A DNA stretch of 49,962 bases from Microscilla marina ATCC 23134 (GTDB taxonomy: Bacteria; Bacteroidota; Bacteroidia; Cytophagales; Microscillaceae), in assembly GCF_000169175.1 (NCBI RefSeq), contig NZ_AAWS01000064.1, forward strand, positions 1-49,962, given 5' to 3'. The position numbers were made by a program, and so were the translations under genes. This document shows, one piece after another, positions 32,419 to 42,108 of the stretch. Each line of letters starts with the position of its first letter. The stretch's first letter is position 1. Below the pieces are notes generated by a model. The model did not search any database and was not told the DNA's origin. It saw only the letters and a program-made list of their open reading frames with translations.

Positions 32419-32457
32419 AAAAAAGCACTTTGGGAATAATGCCTAAAGTGCTTTTTT
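32419..32457 (+). terminator. Rho-independent terminator after the NA37 gene
   Basis: Stem AAAAAAGCACTTT (32419-32431) with AAAGTGCTTTTTT (32445-32457), 13-nt loop, ending in six T. The symmetrical A/T ends make it potentially bidirectional. Confidence 0.88.
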
Positions 32458-32568
32458 GTTTTCTATATGCTACAGCAAGTTCCTTGTCGTAACTATCTGT
32501 AGATGATTGTTTTTGATTTATCTTTAATAAATGTATTTTGTGTAATAGATCGAATAATAGATACAACT

Positions 32569-33639
32569 ATGAAAACAAACAAACTCACCCTATACTTCAT
32601 TAGCCTAACATTACTGGCAACCAGTGTTATGAGTTGTTCTACAGGTAGGCGCAAAGTCACCCTCAGAACCTCTCGCCCTGCCGATATTTTAGTGCCACCC
32701 AAGGTAAAGTCATTGTTGGTAGTAGACCGTACCAAGTTTAACAAAAATCTGTTGAACGTGGCAGAAAGTGTACTTACTGGCGAGTTTCCCGAAGAAGACA
32801 AAGCAGCCACCCAAGCATTGATTCAAGCATTTAGAGCCAAGCTCACTGCCTCTACCCGGTTTACATCTAAGGTAGCACCCATTCGAGAGGGAGGCAACAG
32901 TATGACCACTGCTTTTCCTAAACCTTTGAGTTGGTCAAAAATACAGGCTTTGTGTGCTACTTATAAAACCGATGCAGTAGTGGCCATTGAAATTTTTGAT
33001 ACTGATTTTATAATCACGCATGGAACACAAAAAACCAAAAAGAAAGTAAAAGAAGGTGGGGTTACCAAGCAAGTAGAAGTAAACGAATTTTACGCCCGTG
33101 GGGTAAACAAAATAAAAGTAGGCATTAAGTTTTATATACCTGCCAGCCAAAGTATGATAGACCAAAAGCTGTACAAAAAAACAGGAACCTGGAAGGCTGC
33201 TGCAGCCTCCAAAGCTGCTGCTGTCAGAACGTTGATTTCCAAAACGAATGCTTCGCGTAGGTTGAGCGAAAAAATAGGAAGGTATTATGCTTACCGTATA
33301 TCACCTATGCCTATGCGTATTACACGACACTTTAGAGGAAAAGCCAAAAGAGCGCCTGAACTAGAACAAGGTAGCCGCTATGCCGATGTAGCAAAATGGG
33401 CAGAAGCCATTAAGGTATGGAAAAGTGGACTGGGGCGAGCGCGTAACAAAGAGTCGGGCTATTTGGCCTATAACATAGCGGTGGGATATGAGGTGTTAGG
33501 TGACTTGAAAAATGCCAAGGAATGGGCGCAAACTTCGTATATAAGGTATGGCAACAAGTACGGCAAAGAGTATTATGACTTGCTACAGCGCCGAATCAGA
33601 AACGAAACACGGGCTAAACAGCAGTTGAACAAAGAATAA
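32569..33639 (+). CDS. DUF6340-like lipoprotein
   Basis: A 356-residue lipoprotein: signal sequence MKTNKLTLYFISLTLLATSV with lipobox VMSC (Cys22). The mature protein opens LRTSRPADILVPPKVKSLLVVDRT, typical of the Bacteroidota DUF6340 group, and has a C-terminal helical region (YADVAKWAEAIKVW, YLAYNIAVGYEVLGDLKNAKEWA) that looks like TPR-type repeats. Family function is unknown; envelope assembly has been suggested for similar proteins, but I have no evidence here. The frame extends to 32503, but the ATG at 32569 starts the lipoprotein signal. Confidence 0.75.
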   Translation: MKTNKLTLYFISLTLLATSVMSCSTGRRKVTLRTSRPADILVPPKVKSLLVVDRTKFNKNLLNVAESVLTGEFPEEDKAATQALIQAFRAKLTASTRFTSKVAPIREGGNSMTTAFPKPLSWSKIQALCATYKTDAVVAIEIFDTDFIITHGTQKTKKKVKEGGVTKQVEVNEFYARGVNKIKVGIKFYIPASQSMIDQKLYKKTGTWKAAAASKAAAVRTLISKTNASRRLSEKIGRYYAYRISPMPMRITRHFRGKAKRAPELEQGSRYADVAKWAEAIKVWKSGLGRARNKESGYLAYNIAVGYEVLGDLKNAKEWAQTSYIRYGNKYGKEYYDLLQRRIRNETRAKQQLNKE

Positions 33640-33923
33640 GCTTTGAGCAACAAAAGATGGCAGGGAGACATGCAGCTCGGTATTTTCTTATAAAACTCCA
33701 GTCAGTAGGGGCAGGTTTGTATAATTAAGCGATCAACAACTTAAATAGACCATATTATGCCTGGCGATTTACATTCATCAAAGGTTTTCAAGTTTCTTTC
33801 AAAAAACTTAAAGAGAGCAAGGTAGCTTTCATTCATTTAACTTTTCTTAAGCGGTTTACGTAATATCTCACTTGGGACTAATATAGTCCACTACATATTC
33901 TTAATTATAAAATAACCTAATTT

Positions 33924-34415
33924 ATGACTACCACAAAACCACTTTTGTCTACTTCTGCTGAGCAAGGAGAATCCTTAGAATTTAAAGGACAAATAGACAA
34001 ACGTTATAAATCTGTGATCATGCTTATATTTGTACTTGCAGTGTTCATCACAGCACTTCTGCAAAATTTCGTTGGAATAATGTTAATATTGTCGGCTGCA
34101 TACATGTTTTATTCTGCCAGAATAACTCTGTCTACAGTAAGACTATCTGCCGAGTTTCTGGAGATTTTTGGTACTTACTACAAAAAAAGTTACCAAAGCT
34201 TTGCCTTAAACGAGGTTGAAAGGGTTTGCCTAAAAACCGAAAAGGTGCTCACTAACCGAGGAAGAAGCAGTGCTTACAATTATTATATTGAGGTTTTTAC
34301 AACAGATGGTCAAAGCGCCAAGGTAATGTATAAGCCTAGCAAACAAAGCGAAGCAGCTTTAGTGAATCAGCTCAAAAAACAAGGGGTAGAAGTACAAGTT
34401 GTAAAGGTCAATTAA
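33924..34415 (+). CDS. Membrane protein with bacterial PH-like domain
   Basis: A 163-residue protein with two closely spaced membrane helices at about 30-66 (SVIMLIFVLAVFITALL, IMLILSAAYMFYSA). A soluble beta-rich tail follows: TLSTVRLSAEFLEIFGTYYKKSYQSFALNEVERVCL, YNYYIEVFTTDGQSAKVMY and a final helix. Two helices followed by 'L-T-x-x-x-I...' strands resemble bacterial PH-domain membrane proteins. Function is unknown. The 284-bp upstream gap contains nothing recognisable. Confidence 0.65.
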   Translation: MTTTKPLLSTSAEQGESLEFKGQIDKRYKSVIMLIFVLAVFITALLQNFVGIMLILSAAYMFYSARITLSTVRLSAEFLEIFGTYYKKSYQSFALNEVERVCLKTEKVLTNRGRSSAYNYYIEVFTTDGQSAKVMYKPSKQSEAALVNQLKKQGVEVQVVKVN

Positions 34416-34566
34416 TTTAATACAAGTTGCGATTTACAAGCAACAAGTCCTTAGGTGCCGATGCATATCAGCGCGATAAGTTCCTGCTTTTGAAATCCTA
34501 AAAAAAACACAAACACTTGGATTTTAGGGCTTTCTGTTTTATAATCTGCAACTTAAAGCGAAATCG

Positions 34567-34616
34567 AATAGTGCAGGTAATGGTGAGTAAGTGCCACTAC
34601 CTACACTATTTTTTTT
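34567..34616 (+). terminator. Rho-independent terminator after the PH-like gene
   Basis: A long stem with single-base interruptions: AATAGTG-c-AGGTA (34567-34579) pairs with TACCT-a-CACTATT (34598-34610), followed by a T run. It lies between convergent genes. Confidence 0.82.
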
Positions 34617-34631
34617 GGTATGGGCAAGGTG

Positions 34632-35165
34632 TTATTCCATCAGTGCCATCACCTTTATTACTTTCTGTTCAAGCTCTATTGCCCCCTTTAGCCTGAGCAC
34701 CGGGCAGGCAAGTTTTTGTAACCATTGTTGATGTACTGCCAGCGATCTTCCCGTAAAGTTAGGGTCATCATATTGGGCTGCCCACTCCAAAAAGGCTTGA
34801 GAAGTTTGACGAATGAGTGCGTGGGTATGCAGCGCCTCTCCGTGCCGTTGTATTTCCCTTTGCCTGAGGCGTTCCATTCTTGTTTTTTGGGGCAAGTAAA
34901 GAAACACCACCAGGTCGAATGCTTGTAACCATTCATTGCCCCAGCTAATGAGCGAGCCACTGACAATTACCTTGGGTAAACAATTGAAGTCTGCGGTTAA
35001 TTTTTGATTTCTTTTTGCTAAAGGCATTTTTTCCTGAAAAGATGGCTTCGTAGGTTTCCAGTAATAATTATCTACATCTAAATGAGTGTAGGAGGTGTGT
35101 TGCGCCAAAGTTTGCCCCAAGGTAGTAGTACCCGCCCCGGAAGCGCCTATTATTAAAATCTTCAT
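34632..35165 (-). CDS. P-loop nucleoside/nucleotide kinase-like ATPase (adenylate-kinase-like)
   Basis: A 177-residue P-loop protein: Walker A GASGAGTTTL at about residues 7-16 right after strand MKILII, substrate-side THLDVDNYYWKPTKPSF, and IVSGSLISW with LVVFLYLPQKTRMERLRQRE as the Walker B/lid region. This layout matches the short adenylate-kinase-like group often annotated as shikimate- or 'topology modulation'-type kinases. The phosphate acceptor is unknown. The frame continues upstream to 35216, but the ATG at 35165 places the P-loop strand at the N-terminus as usual. Confidence 0.82.
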   Translation of the reverse strand: MKILIIGASGAGTTTLGQTLAQHTSYTHLDVDNYYWKPTKPSFQEKMPLAKRNQKLTADFNCLPKVIVSGSLISWGNEWLQAFDLVVFLYLPQKTRMERLRQREIQRHGEALHTHALIRQTSQAFLEWAAQYDDPNFTGRSLAVHQQWLQKLACPVLRLKGAIELEQKVIKVMALME

Positions 35166-35289
35166 ATCTGTCAATGCATTACTTTTATTGTCTAGGCTAA
35201 CGTGAAGCAAACCCAAATATATTGATATAAAACTGTTTGAGGTGACTGTAAGGTAGTGTTGTTTTGGCAGGCAAACAAACCACTGATAA

Positions 35290-35327
35290 AAACAAAAAAG
35301 CCTGCGCTAAAACAAGGGCAGGCTTTT
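35290..35327 (-). terminator. Rho-independent terminator for the DUF5916 gene
   Basis: AAAAGCCTGC (35296-35305) pairs perfectly with GCAGGCTTTT (35318-35327) around a 12-nt loop. On the minus strand the stem is followed by a T run. It lies 57 bp after the DUF5916 stop codon. Confidence 0.85.
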
Positions 35328-35383
35328 GATTTATTATTGAGAAAATATACAAAGGTTATTGTGTATATGGTTTGTTTGGGTCT

Positions 35384-37897
35384 CTATTTAAAGAGCTTTT
35401 TTACATATAGATAGTCTAAGAAATAAATTACTTTGGCCGAAAACGTGTTAACCTGGGGGGCGTTCATTACGTTGTTGCGGAAGTTACGCTCAAAGCTAAA
35501 GTCGTTTACTTCGCGTCCTGACAAGAAATTAGATACGGCATTTTTGTATACCAGGGTAAGAAAACTACCCGGTGCAAATTGTAAGTTAAATACAAAGTCA
35601 ATGTTAAAAGCATTGAAATCCTGGTTATGTGTCACGGCTTCACTAACCCCTTCAGAGTTGGTTTCCAAACTTTTCAAAGTTGCCTGATCAGCCAGTAGCT
35701 CGCCGTTTTGTTGCAACAAGTACAGCTTATCATATATTACATTGCTCCAGTAATGACGTATTCTCAAACGAAAGTTGGTTAAACGGTTAAAAGCGTAATC
35801 GAGGGTAAACGTATTGGTAATATTTCGTACATCCCGGCGACCATACACAATATGGGTGTGGTCGTTGTCATCGGTTACATTGGTTGCCCAGTTTCTTTCA
35901 TTGTTTCGGCGGGTATAATTAAAGTCATGAATAAAAGACAACTTGTTGTTCACCCGGTAGCGAGGTCTTATACCAAACCAAGTATCTTGTTGTTTCCAAT
36001 CGGGGCGAGCCCAAGTACCACCGTATCCGGTAAGTCTAAATTTTTTGCGGCTGTCGGTTCCCGCCCAAAAGTTTACCTCGTGTGCAGGCAATCGTTTAAA
36101 AAAGCGTCCTTCAACCCTGGGCGAAAAGTAGTCATAGTTGTCTACCGGGGTAGTGTTTAAATTAAAACCAGCATACCAAAAATTGGTAAAGTTGAAATTC
36201 ATATTGGTCCATAGCCCAAACTGGTTAAAAGTAAAAGGTTTATAAAGCATGCGGTGCCAGGTTCCAGTCCACCAGTTAAAACGGTTGAGTATGCCTTTAG
36301 GCTTAAAAGTCATATACCCTACCTCGGCATTGTGTGACACTTCGTTGGGGGCTTGCAAAAAACCCATATCATTAGGGTTGTAGTTGTCGCTTTCTACATT
36401 GCGATTCATCCAAAAACGAAACTTCCCCCTTACTTTACTAAAAGAGATGTTGTATTTATAGCCCAAGTCTGGAATGTAACTACCCGATTCGCTGTCGCGG
36501 GTATAACGCTGCGACACTGCCGCAAACCCCTGCAGGCGATAAGTATTTTTCTTATTATGAAAACGAAAATCGGTTCCAGTAACATTGGCGTGAGTAAACC
36601 CACCTGCGCGCGAAACATTGGTATTGATAAAACTGATGTTAGAGTTGTTAGGCAGGTTTTGGTCTAGCACAAAAGTATTGTAGTTAGTCAGTGGGTCTAC
36701 CAGTACTGTTCTTGTTTCTCCAGTTTCAGTATCTTTTACCCTGGCGTACGATGCTTTGGTTACTGCATTGAATATCCCTATGCCTAAACCGCCCTTAGTT
36801 CTGCCCGAAAGTTTGGTGGCGTTAATTAATTGTGTCTCTCCTGGCCATTTGTCTACCTCTTCATTTTCTCCCAGCTCATCTTTCAGGTCAAAAGAACTTT
36901 GTCCTACACGGCGTGAATAAAACAGTCCCCCTTTGTTAAACAGTTCGGTACCCTCGGTAAAGAAAGGGCGGTTTTCTTGAAAACGCACCTCAAAAGGACT
37001 TAAGTTGAGTACTACGTTATCAGACTGTACCTGGCTAAAATCAGGCACCAAACTCATATCTAAAGTAAAGCTTTCGCTGATCCCGTATTTTAAGTCCATT
37101 CCTCCACCATAAGTGTTTGAGTTGCCATTGGTATCGTCATAACGGCTTGAAAAAGAGGCATAAGGCAACAAAAATAAACGCACAGGAGGCTTGATGTTTT
37201 TGAGCCCGGTTAATTGTCCAAACTGATTTACAAACCCACTCAAAGAGGCATCTACGTGGTTCCAATAGCTGGTTTCCTGGTTGCGCTGTACTCTACGCAT
37301 AAAGTTTACCCCCCAGGTTTGGTTGGCATCGCGCGGAAACCTCAAGGCAGAATAAGGAATTTCAAGTTCAGCAGTCCAACCTTCGTCGGTAATTTTTACC
37401 GCACTTTTCCAAACGGCATTCCAGTTTACGTCCTCGTTTCGGGCAGAAATAAACTTATCAGTTTGTACTCCGGCCGCCGATACTATAAACGAAAAAGCAT
37501 TTTGTTGTTTGTTGTAAGTATCAAAGCTTACTGAAAAGTAATCAGAGTTTTTACCTTCCGAATCGCGTTGCCCAAACTCTTTGAGAATTTTATTGGGCTC
37601 ACTGTCATACATCTTGGCAGAAATGTAGATGGCAAAGTCATCATAAATCACCTTAATTTCGGTCTTTTGGGCAGAGGGTTTGCCATTGCTTGGGCGGGTT
37701 TGGATGAAGTTTCCTACGTAAAAGCTAGGGTCACGTACCCACACTTCATCGTCAAGTTTGCCATCAATTGTAGGCTTATTTTTTATTTTTACTGCTTTGA
37801 GCGAATTGGGTTTTTTTGTTTTTGGAGGTTTTGCCCAACTCAAAAATCCTCCACAACATAGTAAAACACAGAGGAATGATGAAGTAAAAGTTTTCAT
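35384..37897 (-). CDS. DUF5916 outer-membrane protein with CBM9-like domain
   Basis: An 837-residue protein. A signal peptide (MKTFTSSFLCVLLCCGGFLSWA) leads to a carbohydrate-binding CBM9-like domain at about 38-210: PTIDGKLDDEVWVRD, IKVIYDDFAIYISAKMYD, SDYFSVSFDTYNK, WNAVWKSAVKITDEGWTAELEIPYSALRF. From about 230 to the end is the DUF5916 region, with many aromatic beta strands (FNFTNFWYAGFNLNTT, FRLRIRHYWSN) that probably form an outer-membrane barrel, ending YLYVKKLFK. Features such as FRENRPFFTEG are typical of the family. The role is unknown; sugar or glycan sensing or transport is a guess. A hydrophobic N-terminus with two Cys could be lipidated, but no clean lipobox is seen. Confidence 0.9.
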   Translation of the reverse strand: MKTFTSSFLCVLLCCGGFLSWAKPPKTKKPNSLKAVKIKNKPTIDGKLDDEVWVRDPSFYVGNFIQTRPSNGKPSAQKTEIKVIYDDFAIYISAKMYDSEPNKILKEFGQRDSEGKNSDYFSVSFDTYNKQQNAFSFIVSAAGVQTDKFISARNEDVNWNAVWKSAVKITDEGWTAELEIPYSALRFPRDANQTWGVNFMRRVQRNQETSYWNHVDASLSGFVNQFGQLTGLKNIKPPVRLFLLPYASFSSRYDDTNGNSNTYGGGMDLKYGISESFTLDMSLVPDFSQVQSDNVVLNLSPFEVRFQENRPFFTEGTELFNKGGLFYSRRVGQSSFDLKDELGENEEVDKWPGETQLINATKLSGRTKGGLGIGIFNAVTKASYARVKDTETGETRTVLVDPLTNYNTFVLDQNLPNNSNISFINTNVSRAGGFTHANVTGTDFRFHNKKNTYRLQGFAAVSQRYTRDSESGSYIPDLGYKYNISFSKVRGKFRFWMNRNVESDNYNPNDMGFLQAPNEVSHNAEVGYMTFKPKGILNRFNWWTGTWHRMLYKPFTFNQFGLWTNMNFNFTNFWYAGFNLNTTPVDNYDYFSPRVEGRFFKRLPAHEVNFWAGTDSRKKFRLTGYGGTWARPDWKQQDTWFGIRPRYRVNNKLSFIHDFNYTRRNNERNWATNVTDDNDHTHIVYGRRDVRNITNTFTLDYAFNRLTNFRLRIRHYWSNVIYDKLYLLQQNGELLADQATLKSLETNSEGVSEAVTHNQDFNAFNIDFVFNLQFAPGSFLTLVYKNAVSNFLSGREVNDFSFERNFRNNVMNAPQVNTFSAKVIYFLDYLYVKKLFK

Positions 37898-38546
37898 GGT
37901 AAATATCTATTGATAATGCTTTAAAGTAAAATATATGGATTATGTGTGTATTTCTTACGTTGATATTTCAAAGACATAGGCCGGTGGAACAGGTTGCAAT
38001 ACAAAGGTGTTTTTTTCGTGGCAGTATTTGTATATCATTGGTTTTTGTAGTGTGGTTACAAGCTTAATATAAGCACTGTAAATTAAGGTATATGGTTTAT
38101 AATCAGTGCTTTATATCCTAAGGGGTAATTTGTTTAAAATAGAAACTGCTCTTTAGTAAAAAGGTTACTGATTTTTGTTGAAGTGGGGCATATTTTAGGT
38201 GAATACTTATTTTTGATGGTCAAATGAATCAGTTGTAATCTGGTGGCGTTCTTTGTTGAATAGCGGGAAAACCCTGTGATTTGCTTTGCGGTAAAAGTAA
38301 CCTTGAAACCATCATCTGGAGCTTGTTGGTGAGTAAGACGGTTCAAAAAAGCAAGTATTACAGTTGGAGGTAAAAACAAAGCGGGCAGGCAGTATAAAGA
38401 GTTGTTCAATGCCATTATTCGTTTTTCCTGGCTTACTTGTGTAAATTTCACTCCTTGTTTTTTCCTATTCAGACCAAAAATATACAACTTGATTCTTGAT
38501 TGCCCTTGTGGTAAATAGAAGATGACTAAATTTAAAAAAATGATTT
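37898..38546. other. Divergent intergenic region, no convincing gene
   Basis: About 650 bp between the DUF5916 gene and the Nudix gene. A 117-codon minus-strand frame at 38134-38487 has no recognisable domain or signal and is not accepted. Both neighbours are transcribed outward from this region, so it should contain their promoters. No consensus TAnnTTTG element was identified with confidence. Confidence 0.35.
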
Positions 38547-38984
38547 ATGGCGCATACTTATGATTATCCCCGTCCTGCCCTTACTGTTGACTGTATCATA
38601 TTTGGGCAAGATACCAACCAGGCTACCAAAGTACTGCTTATTCAACGAGCACATGAGCCTTTTCAGGATAAATGGGCAATACCTGGTGGTTTTATAGATG
38701 CCAACGAAACTGCTCTGCAAGCCGCAAAACGTGAGTTGGAAGAAGAAACAAACCTGAAAGGGGTAGAGCTACACCAGTTATACACCTTTACTGCACCAGA
38801 CAGAGATCCACGAGGTTGGGTAGTGTCTATAGCACATTATGCCTTGGTAGACATCAATGCTTGTAAGCCCATAGCAGGAGACGATGCCCGCAATGCTACT
38901 TGGTTTGCATTGGATGAATTACCTGAAATGGCTTTTGATCACGATGAAATTTTAAAAATGGCTATAGCAGAGGTGAAGCCTTAG
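38547..38984 (+). CDS. Nudix hydrolase
   Basis: A 145-residue Nudix enzyme. The Nudix box starts at Gly48: GGFIDANETALQAAKREL then EEET-N-L. It follows G-x5-E-x7-R-E-L-x-E-E-x-G-U with Glu54, Arg62, Glu63, Glu66 and Glu67 present, but Asn69 replaces the usual Gly. The DRDPRGWVVSIAHYALV segment is typical of ADP-ribose pyrophosphatase and NrtR-type Nudix domains. It hydrolyses a nucleoside diphosphate linked to another moiety; ADP-ribose is the likeliest substrate. There is no winged-helix tail, so it is an enzyme rather than an NrtR regulator. A 55-bp gap separates it from the histidine kinase gene. Confidence 0.9.
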   Translation: MAHTYDYPRPALTVDCIIFGQDTNQATKVLLIQRAHEPFQDKWAIPGGFIDANETALQAAKRELEEETNLKGVELHQLYTFTAPDRDPRGWVVSIAHYALVDINACKPIAGDDARNATWFALDELPEMAFDHDEILKMAIAEVKP

Positions 38985-39039
38985 GTTGGATTGGGTTGGT
39001 AGCAATAGTCAAGCATTTGTAGCCGATTAAAACAATTGT

Positions 39040-40170
39040 ATGAATAAACTTAAAAAATGCCAACAACGTTTTGCTAAGTTAATGTCGCGTCGGCACGAAC
39101 GCTACTTTACCTGGGTAGACTATATACATACATTGCTTACAGCGTTGCCCATAGGCTTAGGCGTGGGATTGGTATTTGGTGTGATGAACAAACACTACGA
39201 AGTAAGCCTGTTGATAGGTGTTACCCAAGGAGTAGTCATTGGTTGTTGCCTTACATTTGCTATCCAGATATCGTTGTATTTGTCCGATAAAATCAGCTGG
39301 AAACCAATCAGCTTTTCATTGGTGTTTTTGGTGATGGTGATCAACTGTTTTGTAGGGGTAAAAGTCATCGGGTGGATAAGTGTGCACTGGTGGGGGGCTA
39401 ACCCAAGTTCTATAGGGGTCACCGTTGTTTTGATTGTTTTCTACACTGCATTAGGTATGATTATATTTACTAAAATTCATCAAAGAGCTCAACTGGACAG
39501 TAAAATCACCGAGCAGGAATTGAAACTCATGGAGTTAAAACAACTCAAAACTCAGGCTGAACTGGACGCATTACATGCCAGGGTAAACCCTCATTTTTTG
39601 TATAATACCCTCAATTCTATTGCAAGCCTGATACACGCCAACCCCGACAAAGCCGAGCAAATGACTTTACTCTTGTCTAAGTTTTTTAGGTACAATACCA
39701 ATCGAAAAAATAACCACCTGACTACCATAGGCGAAGAACTAGACATGGTGGCTACTTACCTGGAAATAGAAAAGGTGCGTTTTGGTGACAGGCTGAACTA
39801 TCAACTAGATCTGCCACCAGGGGTAAAAAACTACCTGATTCCTCGTTTTTTGTTGCAACCCTTGGTCGAGAATGCCCTCAAACACGGGATAGCCAAACTT
39901 GCTGAAAAGGGAAAGCTTAGCTTGACAATAAATACTGAAAACGATCAGATCAAGGTAATGATTGGCGACAACGGTCCGGCTTTCTCTGATGAGTTAGTAT
40001 CGGGTTATGGGTTAAAAAGTACCCGTGAAAAACTCGAGTTGCTGTTTCCGGGCAATGCCGACTTTTACTTTGAAAACTCACCCAAAAAACAATTGGTTAT
40101 TATACTCAAAAAAATGCTTGCCCATGAATATACCAAAAACAAACAAGCGATACAAAACCATCATAATTGA
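39040..40170 (+). CDS. LytS/YpdA-type sensor histidine kinase
   Basis: A 376-residue kinase. Four hydrophobic segments occur between about 30 and 145 (LLTALPIGLGVGLVFGVM, LLIGVTQGVVIGCCLTFAI, FSLVFLVMVINCFVGV, VTVVLIVFYTALGMIIF). A coiled coil precedes the His_kinase domain: ARVNPHFLYNTLNS with phospho-acceptor His185. ATP-binding motifs are LLQPLVENALKHGI, IGDNGPAF and GYGLKSTREKLELLF. It phosphorylates the LytTR regulator encoded next, whose start overlaps its 3' end by 47 bp. The signal is unknown; there is no large sensor domain. Confidence 0.92.
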   Translation: MNKLKKCQQRFAKLMSRRHERYFTWVDYIHTLLTALPIGLGVGLVFGVMNKHYEVSLLIGVTQGVVIGCCLTFAIQISLYLSDKISWKPISFSLVFLVMVINCFVGVKVIGWISVHWWGANPSSIGVTVVLIVFYTALGMIIFTKIHQRAQLDSKITEQELKLMELKQLKTQAELDALHARVNPHFLYNTLNSIASLIHANPDKAEQMTLLLSKFFRYNTNRKNNHLTTIGEELDMVATYLEIEKVRFGDRLNYQLDLPPGVKNYLIPRFLLQPLVENALKHGIAKLAEKGKLSLTINTENDQIKVMIGDNGPAFSDELVSGYGLKSTREKLELLFPGNADFYFENSPKKQLVIILKKMLAHEYTKNKQAIQNHHN

Positions 40171-40909
40171 TGACGAGGCATTGGCACGTGACCGTCTTCA
40201 ACGTTTGCTAAAGGCACATACAGATGTTTTTGAAGTAATAGGTGAAGCCCAAAACGGGCAGGAAGGGCAACAAGTAGTAGACACGCTCAAACCTGACTTG
40301 ATCTTTCTGGACATAGAAATGCCTTTGTTGAATGGTTTTGAAATGCTCCGCAAGCTTCACCATTTGCCCATAGTTATTTTTGCTACAGCTTACGACCAAT
40401 ACGCTATTCAGGCGTTTGAAGAAAACTCGATAGACTACTTACTTAAACCCATCTTGCCCGAAAGACTTGAGCGCAGTATTCAAAAGCTTCATCGGTTTGA
40501 AGCAGAGTCAACTGCAGGCGAGCAGCACGCCCAGTCTATTCAGCAACTTTTGCAGCAACTACAGCCCACCAAAGCCATTACGGGAATTCCTATTCAGGTA
40601 GGCGACACCATTCGTTTGGTGCCATTGACTAATGTAACGCATTTTGAGGCAGATGGTAAGTATGTATATTTGCACACACCCGACCAAAACAAACACCTGG
40701 TGGACTATACCTTGACTACACTTGATGACAAACTTCCAGAGCAGTTTGTGCGGGTACACAAGTCGTACATTGTCAATAGTGAGTTTATCAAGCAATTTGA
40801 AAAATACTTTCGGGGACGCTATATCTTACACCTTAATGATAAAGAAGGCACTAAAGTTACTTCTGGCGCCAGCTTTTCTGATAGGGTCAAGGCGTTGTTT
40901 GAGCTTTAA
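40124..40909 (+). CDS. LytTR-family response regulator
   Basis: A 261-residue regulator. Receiver domain 10-125: acidic pair Asp16/Asp17 in IIIDDEAL, phospho-acceptor Asp63 in LIFLDIEMP, ATAYDQYAIQAFEENSIDYLLKPI. LytTR DNA-binding domain about 160-261: IPIQVGDTIRLVPLTNVTHFEADGKYVYLHT, and FVRVHKSYIVNSEFIKQFEKY. The ATG at 40124 is within the kinase gene's last 47 bp, so the pair is translationally coupled. The frame extends further upstream, inside the kinase, which is not part of the protein. Targets are unknown; the ATP-grasp gene 37 bp downstream is a candidate for co-transcription. Confidence 0.94.
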   Translation: MNIPKTNKRYKTIIIDDEALARDRLQRLLKAHTDVFEVIGEAQNGQEGQQVVDTLKPDLIFLDIEMPLLNGFEMLRKLHHLPIVIFATAYDQYAIQAFEENSIDYLLKPILPERLERSIQKLHRFEAESTAGEQHAQSIQQLLQQLQPTKAITGIPIQVGDTIRLVPLTNVTHFEADGKYVYLHTPDQNKHLVDYTLTTLDDKLPEQFVRVHKSYIVNSEFIKQFEKYFRGRYILHLNDKEGTKVTSGASFSDRVKALFEL

Positions 40910-40946
40910 AAATAGTGAAGAGTAAAACTAAAAATAGCGGCAGGGT

Positions 40947-41777
40947 ATGAAAAAAATAAGATGGATTGTTCAGGAAAATAATTATGCAACTGCCGACCGG
41001 GATAAAATAATAGCTGCCTGTCAACAGTTGCAACTGCCTTATGAATTGGTGCAAGTAATTCCTTTTGCCACTACTTTGCCTGATTTCTCAATAGATAAGC
41101 ACCACGAAAACATCTATTATGGCTCTACCACTATGATGGAGCGGGTGTATAACGATTTGGGGCAACCTGCGGGTTTGTTTTATGATGAAACCACTTTTAC
41201 CATGGGCAATTATATCAATCAATGGAAGGCGTCTATGCTATCTTCAGAAGGCGAGGTGCTTATATTCAAGCAATTGAGAGAAAGAGATTACCCTCAGGAT
41301 ACCCGGTTTTTTATCCGACCCAATGCCGATTCAAAGGCTTTTGCCGGAATGGTACTTACATTTGCCGAAATTAAAAGCTGGTATGATAAGGTAGTGCAAA
41401 ACGAGGCTGAAACTGTCAATGCCACCACCGAAATTTTCTTTAGTACTGCTTACCACATCGAAAAAGAATGGCGAAATATTGTGGTCAATGGCAAAGTGGT
41501 CACAAGTACTGCTTACCGAAAATCATTTGAGTTGTATAAGTCAGCTACCGATGTGCCACCAGAGATGATCAGGTTTGTAGAAGAAAGATGCCGTGAGTAC
41601 CAACCACACGATATTTTTGCGATGGATGTGGCAAAGTGCAGTGGCGAACATGAGTACTATATTATAGAGTGTGGTTGCGCCAATTCTATTGGGTTTTATC
41701 ACTGCGATATATTTGCTTATGTCAAACATATAGGTGAATTTTTAGCTGCAAAAATCAACAATAAGCATCAGGCATAA
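40947..41777 (+). CDS. ATP-grasp protein (DUF4343/R2K-like)
   Basis: A 276-residue protein resembling the R2K-type ATP-grasp family (DUF4343). Features: RWIVQENNYATADRDKIIAACQ, ENIYYGSTTMMERV, the ATP-lid strand DTRFFIRPNADSKAFAGMVLT, EIFFSTAYHIEKEWRNIVVNGKVVTSTAYRKSF, and the metal-site strand DIFAMDVAKCSGEHEYYIIECGCANSIGFY. Such enzymes ligate small carboxylates to amines with ATP, and the product here is unknown. In other genomes this group can be linked to phage or peptide tailoring, but here it follows an ordinary two-component pair. Confidence 0.8.
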   Translation: MKKIRWIVQENNYATADRDKIIAACQQLQLPYELVQVIPFATTLPDFSIDKHHENIYYGSTTMMERVYNDLGQPAGLFYDETTFTMGNYINQWKASMLSSEGEVLIFKQLRERDYPQDTRFFIRPNADSKAFAGMVLTFAEIKSWYDKVVQNEAETVNATTEIFFSTAYHIEKEWRNIVVNGKVVTSTAYRKSFELYKSATDVPPEMIRFVEERCREYQPHDIFAMDVAKCSGEHEYYIIECGCANSIGFYHCDIFAYVKHIGEFLAAKINNKHQA

Positions 41778-42108
41778 AACCCCTCTACCTAGTTTAAGTG
41801 TATGCACCTATGCCTGAGTTTCTGTAGGTATGCTTCTATTTTACTACAATAAAGCCTATCTTTATTTTGCGCAAACTACTTTGACAAGTAAAGCCCTTGA
41901 GAACGCATTCGCCCCATTTTTTATAGCTTACAGGGTTATTTAGAAAGATTCTCAAATAAGGGTTTTGTACAAAAAGTTACCTAAATTTCGCTTTCTTGCC
42001 CTTCGTCTGTTAATTTGCGTGGTAATTTGGGGTGTTTTATATGCCCCAAGTCAAACCAAGCTATTGATAGTAAATTCTTTATATAATAAAATTTTACCCA
42101 CTTGTGAT
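41778..42108. other. Intergenic region before bioB
   Basis: About 330 bp. No gene or exact TAnnTTTG element is seen. The bioB frame stays open through the last 144 bp to a TTG at 41965, but that stretch encodes an unrelated hydrophobic string and is probably leader DNA. Confidence 0.35.

Noticed and set aside
38134-38487. A 117-codon minus-strand frame between the DUF5916 and Nudix genes
   Set aside because: No recognisable domain, no signal peptide, an unusual composition and no adjacent operon partner. Not enough support for a gene.
41965-42108. Extended N-terminus for biotin synthase starting at a TTG
   Set aside because: The extra 48 residues are a hydrophobic string absent from the family. 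The ATG at 42109 gives the normal length and N-terminus.
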